A stretch of 64,000 nt of DNA from CAVSUB01 sp963816725 (lineage in GTDB: Bacteria > Acidobacteriota > Vicinamibacteria > Vicinamibacterales > 2-12-FULL-66-21). Below the pieces are notes generated by a model. It worked only from the letters and a program-made list of their open reading frames with translations, was not told the DNA's origin and did no database searches. The stretch covers positions 80,507 to 144,506 of the forward strand of contig CAWFMC010000021.1 of NCBI GenBank assembly GCA_963816725.1, in the 5' to 3' direction. Position 1 is the stretch's first letter. Each line of letters starts with the position of its first letter. Both the position numbers and the translations under genes were made by a program. Of this stretch, positions 46,095 to 53,382 are shown in pieces.

Positions 46095-47156
46095 CTACTT
46101 CCAGCAACTGGACGCGCTGCCGCGTCCGGCCGCGCCCGGCGCGGTCGCCGGGGCGTTTCCCGCAGGCAGTCCGATCACCGGTTCCTCGTCCGGACTGGTG
46201 CCGCGGCCGCGGCCGCCGCGCCCGGGCGGCGTCCAGCCGTCGCACGCCGGCCCGTTCTGCACCATGCGTGTGTCGGCGCTCACCGTGTAACCCTTCAGAT
46301 ACTGCGCGCCGGCGTTGCCGTAGTACTTTCCGTACTTCAAGGCGGCATCGTGGACCTTGATGATCGCATCCTGATAGCGCGGATCGTTCTGCGCCCAACC
46401 GGAGAAGCTGGAAAGATCGTTGTTGCCCAGGATGATCACGTCGACGCCATGCGTGGCGGCGATCTCGTCGGCCATCGCGACACCCTCGAGGGTTTCGATC
46501 ATCACCGTCACGAGCATGTTGTCGTTGATGGTCCGGCGATAGTCGAGCCCTGACCAGAGCTGAAGGTAGTTGCCGCCGCCGGCGCTCCGACGGCCGAACG
46601 GCGGATACCGCGAGAAGCGCGCCGCATCCCGCGCCTCCAGGGCATCGTCCACCGTGGGCACGATGATGCCGAGAGCCCCGATGTCCGTCGCTTTCTGGAT
46701 GCTCGACTCGAATGCATCGGGCATCCGGATGAAGGGCGCCGCTCCGGCCTTCGGACAGGTGTTCATCATCCGCCGGATCTCGTCGTAGGACATCGTGCTG
46801 TGCTGCATCTCGAACCAGATGAAGTCGAAGTGCTTCGCGACTTCACAGTAGAGGTCGGGATCGAAGCTCGAGATGGTGTAGCTGGTGATCTGGCGATCGC
46901 TGAGGAGCGCTTCCTTCGCGCGGTTGTAGAGCGGGCGCGGCGTGGCCGGATTCATCAGGGCCTTCACCTGCCAGCCCCAGCCGCGTTCATCGGCCTTGTT
47001 CGGGGTCAGCGTGCCGCCGACCAGGGTGCCTGGCGGCTGGGACCCGCGTCCGGCGCCACCCTGGCGACCGCCAGGGGCGGGATCCTGCGCCGACAGGGTG
47101 AGGCCGGCAGCTGCGGCGAGAAGACTGACGATCACCGCACGACCGAGCTGGGACAT
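46095..47156 (-). CDS. Exported HpcH/HpaI-family aldolase
   Basis: 353 residues. Signal peptide 1-23 (LLAAAAGLTLSAQ), a Gly/Arg linker (GGRQGGAGRGSQPPG), then an HpcH/HpaI TIM barrel. Catalytic residues are visible: His in WFEMQHSTMSY, Arg in PFIRMPD, metal Glu in VMIETLEGV and metal Asp in ILGNNDLS. Family members make or cleave 4-hydroxy-2-oxo acids to pyruvate and an aldehyde; the cytoplasmic enzyme is normally about 260 residues and not exported. The C-terminus is another Gly/Arg/Pro-rich tail ending with a Cys. The ATG at 47156 follows GAGG. Cotranscribed with the metallo-beta-lactamase gene; divergent from the transhydrogenase. Confidence 0.87.
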   Translation of the reverse strand: MSQLGRAVIVSLLAAAAGLTLSAQDPAPGGRQGGAGRGSQPPGTLVGGTLTPNKADERGWGWQVKALMNPATPRPLYNRAKEALLSDRQITSYTISSFDPDLYCEVAKHFDFIWFEMQHSTMSYDEIRRMMNTCPKAGAAPFIRMPDAFESSIQKATDIGALGIIVPTVDDALEARDAARFSRYPPFGRRSAGGGNYLQLWSGLDYRRTINDNMLVTVMIETLEGVAMADEIAATHGVDVIILGNNDLSSFSGWAQNDPRYQDAIIKVHDAALKYGKYYGNAGAQYLKGYTVSADTRMVQNGPACDGWTPPGRGGRGRGTSPDEEPVIGLPAGNAPATAPGAAGRGSASSCWK

Positions 47157-47255
47157 CTCAGACCTCGCTTCCATCCGCCCCGGCGGCGGGCTGACCTGAA
47201 GCCGGGGGCGTGAGAGTGGCGCGTCGAACCGGTTCCGCCGGGGAGTGTTTCATGG

Positions 47256-47261
47256 TAGCGT
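47256..47261 (+). promoter_or_regulatory. Possible -10 TAGCGT of the transhydrogenase gene
   Basis: TGGTAGCGTCCTGCC here closely matches TGGTAGCTTCTGCC at 52909-52922 before the cytochrome c gene. The palindrome at 47271 lies just downstream, where a bound protein would block transcription. Confidence 0.3.
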
Positions 47262-47270
47262 CCTGCCCGG

Positions 47271-47283
47271 CTCGATTATCGAG
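47271..47283. promoter_or_regulatory. 13-bp palindrome CTCGATTATCGAG in a divergent promoter
   Basis: Perfect palindrome with one central base, 57 bases before the transhydrogenase ATG and 115 bases before the aldolase start. It contains the same 11-mer found at 42670. Candidate shared operator for both units. Confidence 0.55.
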
Positions 47284-47339
47284 TGCCGCTGACAGAGTGG
47301 CGGCTGGCGCACGATATCACCGGAATACCTCACTCGCGT

Positions 47340-48617
47340 ATGCCCACAGACTCGATCTTTCAGATGACCGGCTCGACGGTCCGGTTCGGCGAGGGCGCCA
47401 CGCGCGAAGTCGGCGCGGATTTCGTCGATCTCGGCTGCCGCCGCGTGCTGGCGTTCATTGACCCCGCGGTCCGTGCGTCCTATCCGGGCGAGTCGGCCCT
47501 GGCGTCGCTGCAGTCGGCCGGCGTGGACTTCGACGTCTTCACCGACATCCGGTGCGAACCGACCGACGGGTCGTTCCGCGACGCGATCGCGGCCGCCTCG
47601 AGCGGCGGCTTCGACGGGTTTCTCGCGGTCGGCGGCGGGTCCACCATCGACACCGCCAAGGCCGCCAATCTTTACGCCACGTGGCCGGCTGACTTCCTCG
47701 AGTACGTCAACCCGACCCTGGGTCGGGGGAAGACGCCCCCGGGTCCGCTCAAGCCGCTCATCGCCGTGCCGACGACCGCCGGGACGGGCAGCGAGACGAC
47801 CGCCGTCGCCGTGTTCGACTTCGAACGCGAGCGAGTCAAGACGGGCATCGCGAACCGCTACATGCGTCCCACGCTCGGCGTCCTGGATCCCGAGAACACG
47901 CGCAGCTGTCCAAAGGCGGTTGCCGCCAGTGCCGGGCTCGACGTGCTCAGCCACGCGCTCGAGTCATTCACCGCGCGGCCCTACCGGCAACGCGAGCGGC
48001 CGGAACGGCCGTCGCTGCGAGCCGCCTACCAGGGGGCGAACCCGATCAGCGACGTGTGGGCGCTCGAGGCGCTCCGCATCATGGCCGAGTGCCTCCCGCG
48101 CGTGTACCGCGACGCCTCGGATGACGAGGCTCGGGGCCGCATGCTGCTGGCCGCATCCTACGCGGGGATCGGCTTCGGCAACGCCGGTGTGCATTTGCCG
48201 CATGCGATGGCCTATCCGGTGGCGGGCCAGGTCGAGAAGTACGTCCCGGCCGGGTACTCGACCGACCACGCCATGATCCCGCACGGCACGTCCGTGATCG
48301 TGCACACGCCGGCCGTGTGCCGCCTGACCGCGCACGCCGCGCCGGAGCGCCATCTTCAAGCGGCCGCCGCCCTTGGCGCCGACGTGACCGCCGTACCGCT
48401 GTCGAAGGCCGGCGACGTGCTCGCCGACCGCGTGCTCCACTTCATGCGGATCACCGATCAGCCGATGGGGATTGCCGCCTTCGGCTACTCCGAGGCGGAC
48501 ATCCCCAGGCTCGTCGAGGGCACACTCGTGCAGGCTCGCCTGCTGAAGCTGTCGCCGATCGATCCGACCGCCGCGGTCCTGGCCGAGTTGTTCCGCAGCT
48601 CATTGCAGCTGGCGTAG
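47340..48617 (+). CDS. Hydroxyacid-oxoacid transhydrogenase (iron-containing ADH family)
   Basis: 425 residues, close to ADHFE1-type hydroxyacid-oxoacid transhydrogenases, which oxidise 4-hydroxybutyrate to succinate semialdehyde while reducing 2-oxoglutarate. NAD-site VGGGSTIDTAKAANLYA and PTTAGTGSETTAVAVFD; metal ligands in SAGLDVLSHALESFTARPY and DHAMIPHG; and the insertion RERPERPSLRAAYQGANPIS typical of this subgroup. The ATG at 47340 is chosen because the upstream frame lacks family similarity. No signal peptide, so it is cytoplasmic. The substrate in this island may differ. Confidence 0.88.
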   Translation: MPTDSIFQMTGSTVRFGEGATREVGADFVDLGCRRVLAFIDPAVRASYPGESALASLQSAGVDFDVFTDIRCEPTDGSFRDAIAAASSGGFDGFLAVGGGSTIDTAKAANLYATWPADFLEYVNPTLGRGKTPPGPLKPLIAVPTTAGTGSETTAVAVFDFERERVKTGIANRYMRPTLGVLDPENTRSCPKAVAASAGLDVLSHALESFTARPYRQRERPERPSLRAAYQGANPISDVWALEALRIMAECLPRVYRDASDDEARGRMLLAASYAGIGFGNAGVHLPHAMAYPVAGQVEKYVPAGYSTDHAMIPHGTSVIVHTPAVCRLTAHAAPERHLQAAAALGADVTAVPLSKAGDVLADRVLHFMRITDQPMGIAAFGYSEADIPRLVEGTLVQARLLKLSPIDPTAAVLAELFRSSLQLA

Positions 48618-48679
48618 CCGGCGGCTCCCCGGCCTTTCTCCGCGGTCACGTCGAGCGACGCACTCGCTCGCTATGGCCG

Positions 48680-49141
48680 TCATCGCCCGGTGGCAGCGTA
48701 GGTCTTGCTGAAGCCGTTGCGCGGATTGGTCACGGTGAACGACCCGTCACGCGACGCGGATACCAGGAGCCAATGGGCCGGTACGTGCGCCTGGGCGCCG
48801 CCACCACGGGCGCCACCCTGGCGGCCTGCCGCCGCCGGCGGTGCGGTCAGCACGCCGGCGATGGTCTCGTTGTCGTCGACGTTCGCGATGAAAGCCCCGG
48901 CCGCGTTGTGCTCGACGCCGGCGTTGTAGATGATCCGATCGAGATCGCGTCCGCCGGCATTGCCGGTATCGACGAGCAGCGATTCGCCGGCGGGGCTGAC
49001 GAAGAGGGTGGACTGGCCCCCTTCGGTATCGATGTAGTAGATGTCCAGCGTTGTCCGAGGAGCTTTCTGGGACGCGATCCCGGCCAGGCCGGAGATCGCG
49101 AGCAGAGCGGAGAGCAGTACCAGCGTGGGGCGTTTCTGCAT
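48680..49141 (-). CDS. Metallo-beta-lactamase-fold secreted protein lacking its catalytic core
   Basis: 153 residues. Signal peptide 1-23; residues 30-66 are the start of a ComEC/Rec2-like metallo-beta-lactamase fold (TTLDIYYIDTEGGQSTLFVS, SLLVDTGNAGGRD). The sequence then jumps to the family's C-terminal part (FIANVDDNETIAGVL, WLLVSASRDGSFTVTNPRNG, FSKTY). The HxHxDH motif and about 200 residues expected between are missing, yet the frame is kept. It is therefore an in-frame internal deletion, probably non-functional. Last gene of the minus-strand run from 52830. Confidence 0.75.
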   Translation of the reverse strand: MQKRPTLVLLSALLAISGLAGIASQKAPRTTLDIYYIDTEGGQSTLFVSPAGESLLVDTGNAGGRDLDRIIYNAGVEHNAAGAFIANVDDNETIAGVLTAPPAAAGRQGGARGGGAQAHVPAHWLLVSASRDGSFTVTNPRNGFSKTYAATGR

Positions 49142-49157
49142 GGCCGTCTCGCTGTGC

Positions 49158-50030
49158 CTACACCGCGGTGAACGCCTTGAGATATTCGGCGCTGCGTTGG
49201 TACAGCTCCAGCACGCTGTAATCCGGCGGGGCGAGCGGCTGTCCCTGGAGCGTGCTGGCGCCGTACGCCCCGACCTCGGCGACGATGTAGCGGATGTTGG
49301 CGGCCTTGACCAGCGTGAAGATCCGCTTCCAGTCGAGATCCCCTGACCCCACTGGGACCGCGGCCTTGCCGGGCTTCAAATCCTTGACGTGCACGCCGTA
49401 GTAGCGCGCCTTGTACTTGTCCAGATAGGCGTACGGATCCCCGCCGCCGAAAGCGCAGTTGCCGACGTCGAGCAGGAACTGGACGAGGGCCGGATCGGTG
49501 GCTTGCACGAGGAGGTCCCACGGCGTGTCCCCCTCGGGTGTCTTGACGAACTCGATCTCGTGATTGTGGTAACCGAGTTGAAGGCCGGCGGCCTTCGTCC
49601 GCTCGCCGTACTTGTTCAACTCGTCGGCCATGCTCTTCCAGTCGTCGGTCGTTCGCAGGCGCGGGCGTGGCGAGCAGACGATCGTCTTCAGGCCGAGAGT
49701 CTGCGAGTCCGCGACCGTCTGCTCGAAGCGCTGGGCGAAGGCTTGATACGACCAGAGGGCGTTCGTGAAGGTGAAACCGTGCGAGGCGAACGACGCCTTG
49801 AGGTCCGCTGCCGGCCGCTCGGTGAACGGCGGCACCTGATTCAGGTCGATGTAGGAATACCCGTACTCCTTCATCGCCTTCAGCGTGCCGTCCCAATCCT
49901 TGCGCATGTCCGGCGCAATCTCCCACGCCTGGAATCCGAACGGCAGTCCGAGCGGATTCGATGCGGCGCCCGCGGAGCGCAGGGTCGCGGCCGCGGCCGC
50001 CGCGGCGGCCAGGAATTCTCGTCTTGTCAC
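49158..50030 (-). CDS. Exported sugar phosphate isomerase/epimerase-like protein (AP-endonuclease-2 family)
   Basis: 290 residues. An N-terminal Tat-like signal (MTRREFLAAAAAAAATLRSA) is followed by a xylose-isomerase-like TIM barrel: GLPFGFQAWEIAPDM, YSYIDLNQVPP, GLQLGYHNHEIEFVK (metal His), VQFLLDVGNCAFGG (Asp) and YYGVHVKDLKPGK (His). C-terminal Glu in YIVAEVGAYG. Members isomerise or dehydrate sugars; exported versions are frequent in Acidobacteria and Planctomycetes, with few assigned substrates. It is 16 bases upstream of the deleted metallo-beta-lactamase gene. Confidence 0.85.
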   Translation of the reverse strand: MTRREFLAAAAAAAATLRSAGAASNPLGLPFGFQAWEIAPDMRKDWDGTLKAMKEYGYSYIDLNQVPPFTERPAADLKASFASHGFTFTNALWSYQAFAQRFEQTVADSQTLGLKTIVCSPRPRLRTTDDWKSMADELNKYGERTKAAGLQLGYHNHEIEFVKTPEGDTPWDLLVQATDPALVQFLLDVGNCAFGGGDPYAYLDKYKARYYGVHVKDLKPGKAAVPVGSGDLDWKRIFTLVKAANIRYIVAEVGAYGASTLQGQPLAPPDYSVLELYQRSAEYLKAFTAV

Positions 50031-50105
50031 ATATCCTCCAGGCGCGCCGACGATCGAAGACGTCGGTGCGGCAAACGGTCGTCCTCGGCGACGCAGGCGC
50101 TGCCG

Positions 50106-51887
50106 TCAGCCGAGCTGACCGGGCGCCGCGATGTTGCGTACAGCCATCTCTCCGCTCCGCTCCCGCAGCTGCGTCAGATAGAGGCTGCGCGGCGTGACAT
50201 GGCGATCGAGCGACTCGATGTGCCCGTTCTCTTTGGTGGTGTCCTGAAGCGGGATGTTGAACACGACCGAATTGACGCCGACGTGACCGAACGTGTAGTT
50301 CTGGGCCGTCGGCGGCTTCTGGACCAGGAAGTACCCCTCGCAGTTCCAGAACACGGTGTTGGCGCCGGCCCAGCCGATTGAGATGTTCTTCCAGAAGCGG
50401 GCGGTCAACGGCGCCTGGACGTTGTCGTAGACGCCGCCGTTGGCCCAGTTCTCGTGCGGCTCGCTCGAGGAGTACGGGTTCGTCGCCTTGCAGTCGAGGA
50501 ACACGTTGCCGCTGCCGGTGGGGCGTCCCATCATGAACGAGTGCCGTCCCTTGTCCGACAGACAACGCTGCACGAGGGCGAGCTGTCCGCGTAGAGCGAA
50601 CGTGAAGCGGCGGCCGCCGCGACGCTGGGAAATCGGCTCGCGCGACACGCAGTCCTGCACCGTGATCCACTTGGACCCGGCCAGCGTGCCGACCATGCTG
50701 GTCACGAAATGGAGCGCCGTGGCGTTGCGCACCCAGCCGTTGCGCAGGTTGTCGAACGTGACGAAGTTGCCGTAGTGGTTCTCGTCGGAGTAGTACTCCT
50801 CCGCGACATAGTTCTCGCGGTCCATGTTGCCGTAGGCTCTCGTCCGGACGGTCGGATCGAATTCGGATATCGCGCGGAGGTTCTCGATGCCGACATGTTC
50901 GATCCGTCCAGGATCGTCGTACTTGATCAGCTCACCGCCGCCCCAGCGCTTCTCGATGGCACAGGTGATTGGCGCATCGATGGTGACGGTGTTCCCCTGC
51001 ACGTCGACGACAACGCGGTCCCAGTCGATGTTGAACGGCTGCCAACGGCCCCCCGGCGCATCGGTGTTCATCCCGACCTCGTCGATCCAGGCCTGATTCC
51101 CGATCCGGCGGACAATCACCGTATCGCCCGGTTTGAAGCCGCGGGCTGCCGCGACCTTGAAGGTGCGTGAGCCGACGGGAACATAGTCGTCGACGAGCGC
51201 CTGCTTCGTTTCATCGCGCGGCACGGCCCCGGCGGTGCCCGCGATCCGGATCAGCGTCGCCGGGCCGCCGCCGAACCCGCCGCCGCCGCGTCCCGGCCCT
51301 CCGCCCTGCCCAGCACCGCCCGGCGCGCCGCCGCGGCCGCCCGCGCCGCCGGGCGCGGCGCCGCGACCGCCACCGGGCGCATCGGCGCTCGCCGGGGGAG
51401 CGGCAGGAAGGCCAGCCGGCGCAGCCGGTCGGCCGGTGCCGGTCCCCACGAGGATCGTCCCGGTGTCGCCCATGCCTTCGCCGCGCAGCACGATACCGCT
51501 GGCGTTGATCGTGAGTGGCGTGGCCAACCGGTAGTAGCCGGCCCGAAGCAACACGGTGCCGCGGAACCCGTTGCGGTCCAGCGGCAGCGCCGCGACCTTG
51601 TCGATCGCGGCCTGGATGTTGGCCGTGTTGTCACCCGCAACCGGCCAGATCGTCTCCTTGATCGGAATTGTCGGAATCGCCACGCCGCCGCCGCCGTATC
51701 CGGCATGCGACGCATCGTGAATGACATTGCCCTGCTCGTCCGGCACGTAGGTCAGCTTGCCATCGGCGCCGGGGTAGACGCGCGACACCGTCGGGGCCAG
51801 GTCCGCGGCCTGCGGGTTCTGGCGCCGCAGCAACACGGGCGCGGCGGCCAGCTGCAGGATTCTGCGTCGAGAGAGATCCAGGCTCAT
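50106..51887 (-). CDS. Exported right-handed beta-helix (pectate-lyase-like) protein
   Basis: 593 residues. Tat-like start (LDLSRRRILQLAAAPVLL), then a pectate-lyase-superfamily N-terminus (VAGDNTANIQAAIDKVAALP, FRGTVLLRAGYYRLATPLTI) and many short strands typical of a parallel beta-helix (HVGIENLRAISEFDP, GWVRNATALHFVTSMVGTLA, KWITVQDCVSREP, NVFLDCKATNPYSSSEPHEN). Residues ~150-215 are a long Gly/Ala/Pro/Arg-rich insert. It probably cleaves or binds a polysaccharide, perhaps a polyuronate, but catalytic residues cannot be assigned. The middle of a minus-strand operon with SMP-30 and the epimerase. Confidence 0.82.
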   Translation of the reverse strand: MSLDLSRRRILQLAAAPVLLRRQNPQAADLAPTVSRVYPGADGKLTYVPDEQGNVIHDASHAGYGGGGVAIPTIPIKETIWPVAGDNTANIQAAIDKVAALPLDRNGFRGTVLLRAGYYRLATPLTINASGIVLRGEGMGDTGTILVGTGTGRPAAPAGLPAAPPASADAPGGGRGAAPGGAGGRGGAPGGAGQGGGPGRGGGGFGGGPATLIRIAGTAGAVPRDETKQALVDDYVPVGSRTFKVAAARGFKPGDTVIVRRIGNQAWIDEVGMNTDAPGGRWQPFNIDWDRVVVDVQGNTVTIDAPITCAIEKRWGGGELIKYDDPGRIEHVGIENLRAISEFDPTVRTRAYGNMDRENYVAEEYYSDENHYGNFVTFDNLRNGWVRNATALHFVTSMVGTLAGSKWITVQDCVSREPISQRRGGRRFTFALRGQLALVQRCLSDKGRHSFMMGRPTGSGNVFLDCKATNPYSSSEPHENWANGGVYDNVQAPLTARFWKNISIGWAGANTVFWNCEGYFLVQKPPTAQNYTFGHVGVNSVVFNIPLQDTTKENGHIESLDRHVTPRSLYLTQLRERSGEMAVRNIAAPGQLG

Positions 51888-51906
51888 GGGGTCCTCGCGT
51901 CCCGGC

Positions 51907-52830
51907 TCAGGCCATCCGCATGTACGCGACCGGATTGCCGCGTACTTTCATTCGCACGCGATAGAGCGATGTCGAGCAGGCGCAATAGAGATCGTTCCAG
52001 TCCGGCCCACCCCAGTTCAGATTCCCGGCCACCTCCGGCATGACGATGACGCCCAGATGCCGTCCCTGGGGGTCGATCACCCAGATGCCGCGGGGACCGG
52101 TGACGTAGACGTTGCCCCGTTCGTCGCACTTCATGCCGTCGACGACCCCTTCGTCGTAGTTGGCCGTGCCGACCGGCTCGAAGAACACCCGACTGCGACT
52201 AAGCGATCCGTCAGCGGCGACCTCGAAGGCGCGGATGTGCGCACGCTCGGTATCGTTGACGTAGAGGGTCCGCTCGTCGGGGGAGAAGCACAGCCCGTTC
52301 GGCTGGGTGAAGTCATTCGCCTCGCAGTGCAGCCGGCCATCGGGTGCAAGGCGGTAGACGGCCTGGAAGTCCAGTGCCGGCTTTCGCTCGCGCCCGAACA
52401 CCGCGGTCCGCCCATAGGTCGGATCGGTGAAGTAGATCGTCCCGTCCGATCGCAGGACGACGTCGTTGGGGCTGTTCAGCTCTTTACCCTGCCAGTGCGT
52501 CGCGAGGACCTTGCGTTCGCCGGCGGGGGTCTCCATCACCAGCGCGCTGGTGACATGCTCGCAGACGTAGAGATTGCCGGCGGCGTCGTAGGTCATGCCG
52601 TTACATTTGTTGCTCGGGTTCCGCACCTCGACGACGCCCTCATGCGGGCTCCAGCGTCGGCGGATGTCGTTGGGCATGTCGCTGAAGTAGAGGCATTGCT
52701 CCCTGGGATTCCAGATCGGCCCTTCGCTGAACCGGAACCCGGTGCACAGTTGCTCGACGGGCGTTTCCTCGTGTATCAGGTGCTGCATGTCGGGGTGCGT
52801 GACCTCAACAGTGCGCGGCATGTTGTTCAT
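51907..52830 (-). CDS. SMP-30/gluconolactonase-family lactone hydrolase
   Basis: 307-residue six-bladed propeller. Metal-site residues fit the family: FRFSEGPIWNP (Glu), CNGMTYDAAGNLYVCEH (Asn/Asp), LNSPNDVVLRSDGTIYFTDP (Asn), FTQPNGLCFSPDERTLYVND (Asn), VVDGMKCDERGNVYVTG (Asp). No signal peptide is visible. It opens sugar or aldonic-acid lactones, the product expected from PQQ sugar dehydrogenases like the one divergently encoded at 53383. GGAGGG lies upstream of the ATG. The first gene of the minus-strand operon 52830-48680. Confidence 0.88.
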   Translation of the reverse strand: MNNMPRTVEVTHPDMQHLIHEETPVEQLCTGFRFSEGPIWNPREQCLYFSDMPNDIRRRWSPHEGVVEVRNPSNKCNGMTYDAAGNLYVCEHVTSALVMETPAGERKVLATHWQGKELNSPNDVVLRSDGTIYFTDPTYGRTAVFGRERKPALDFQAVYRLAPDGRLHCEANDFTQPNGLCFSPDERTLYVNDTERAHIRAFEVAADGSLSRSRVFFEPVGTANYDEGVVDGMKCDERGNVYVTGPRGIWVIDPQGRHLGVIVMPEVAGNLNWGGPDWNDLYCACSTSLYRVRMKVRGNPVAYMRMA

Positions 52831-52876
52831 CCAACCGATCCCTCCTGGCCGGTGCGTCCGACGGCGTGCATCTTAA

Positions 52877-52887
52877 TCAATTATCGA
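52877..52887. promoter_or_regulatory. Palindrome-like TCAATTATCGA in a divergent promoter
   Basis: One mismatch from the 11-mer at 42670 and 47272. It lies 47 bases before the SMP-30 start and 41 bases before the cytochrome c start, upstream of a TAGCTT box at 52911-52916. Candidate operator for both operons. Confidence 0.45.
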
Positions 52888-52927
52888 TTCGGATGATCGC
52901 GTTTTCGTGGTAGCTTCTGCCGCACGG

Positions 52928-53353
52928 ATGCGAGGCAGAGTGACATACCTCGCGGTGCTCGCCGCTGTGCTTGCCACGGCCGCACTCGCGCAATCGACGA
53001 AATCGGTCTGGAGCGGCGTCTACACGGCACCCCAGGCGACCAGTGGTGAAGCGATCTATTTCGCCGCCTGCGCCAAGTGTCACGGGGACGATCTGGGCGG
53101 CCTCGAACGGGCGCCGGCCCTGGCCGGCGGAACGTTCGGCCAGCGGTGGGACGGCGCCACGTTGAAGAAGCTGTTCGAACGGCTCGAGCAGATGCCTCCG
53201 GACGATCCGGCGGCGCGCCTGACGCCGCAGAAGTACGCCGACGTTCTGGCGTTCCTGTTGAGTGCCAACGATCTGCCTGCGGGCACGGCAACGCTCGACC
53301 CGGACAAGGACGCACTCGCGGCGATCATCTATACGAGCCAGCGGCCGAAGTAA
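52928..53353 (+). CDS. Exported class I cytochrome c
   Basis: 141 residues. Signal peptide 1-22; heme motif CAKCH at 48-52 (YFAACAKCHGDDLGG); candidate distal Met in LEQMPPDDPAARLTPQKYAD. One heme. It probably takes electrons from the PQQ quinoprotein encoded 29 bases downstream. I chose the ATG at 52928, since frames further upstream enter the promoter. Confidence 0.88.
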   Translation: MRGRVTYLAVLAAVLATAALAQSTKSVWSGVYTAPQATSGEAIYFAACAKCHGDDLGGLERAPALAGGTFGQRWDGATLKKLFERLEQMPPDDPAARLTPQKYADVLAFLLSANDLPAGTATLDPDKDALAAIIYTSQRPK

Positions 53354-53382
53354 CGGCCGCCGTCGCCAGTCGAAGGGGACTG

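Noticed and set aside
48847..50670. 607-codon minus-strand open frame covering three genes
   Set aside because: Runs out of frame through the deleted metallo-beta-lactamase, the epimerase and the beta-helix genes; Arg-rich with no domain.
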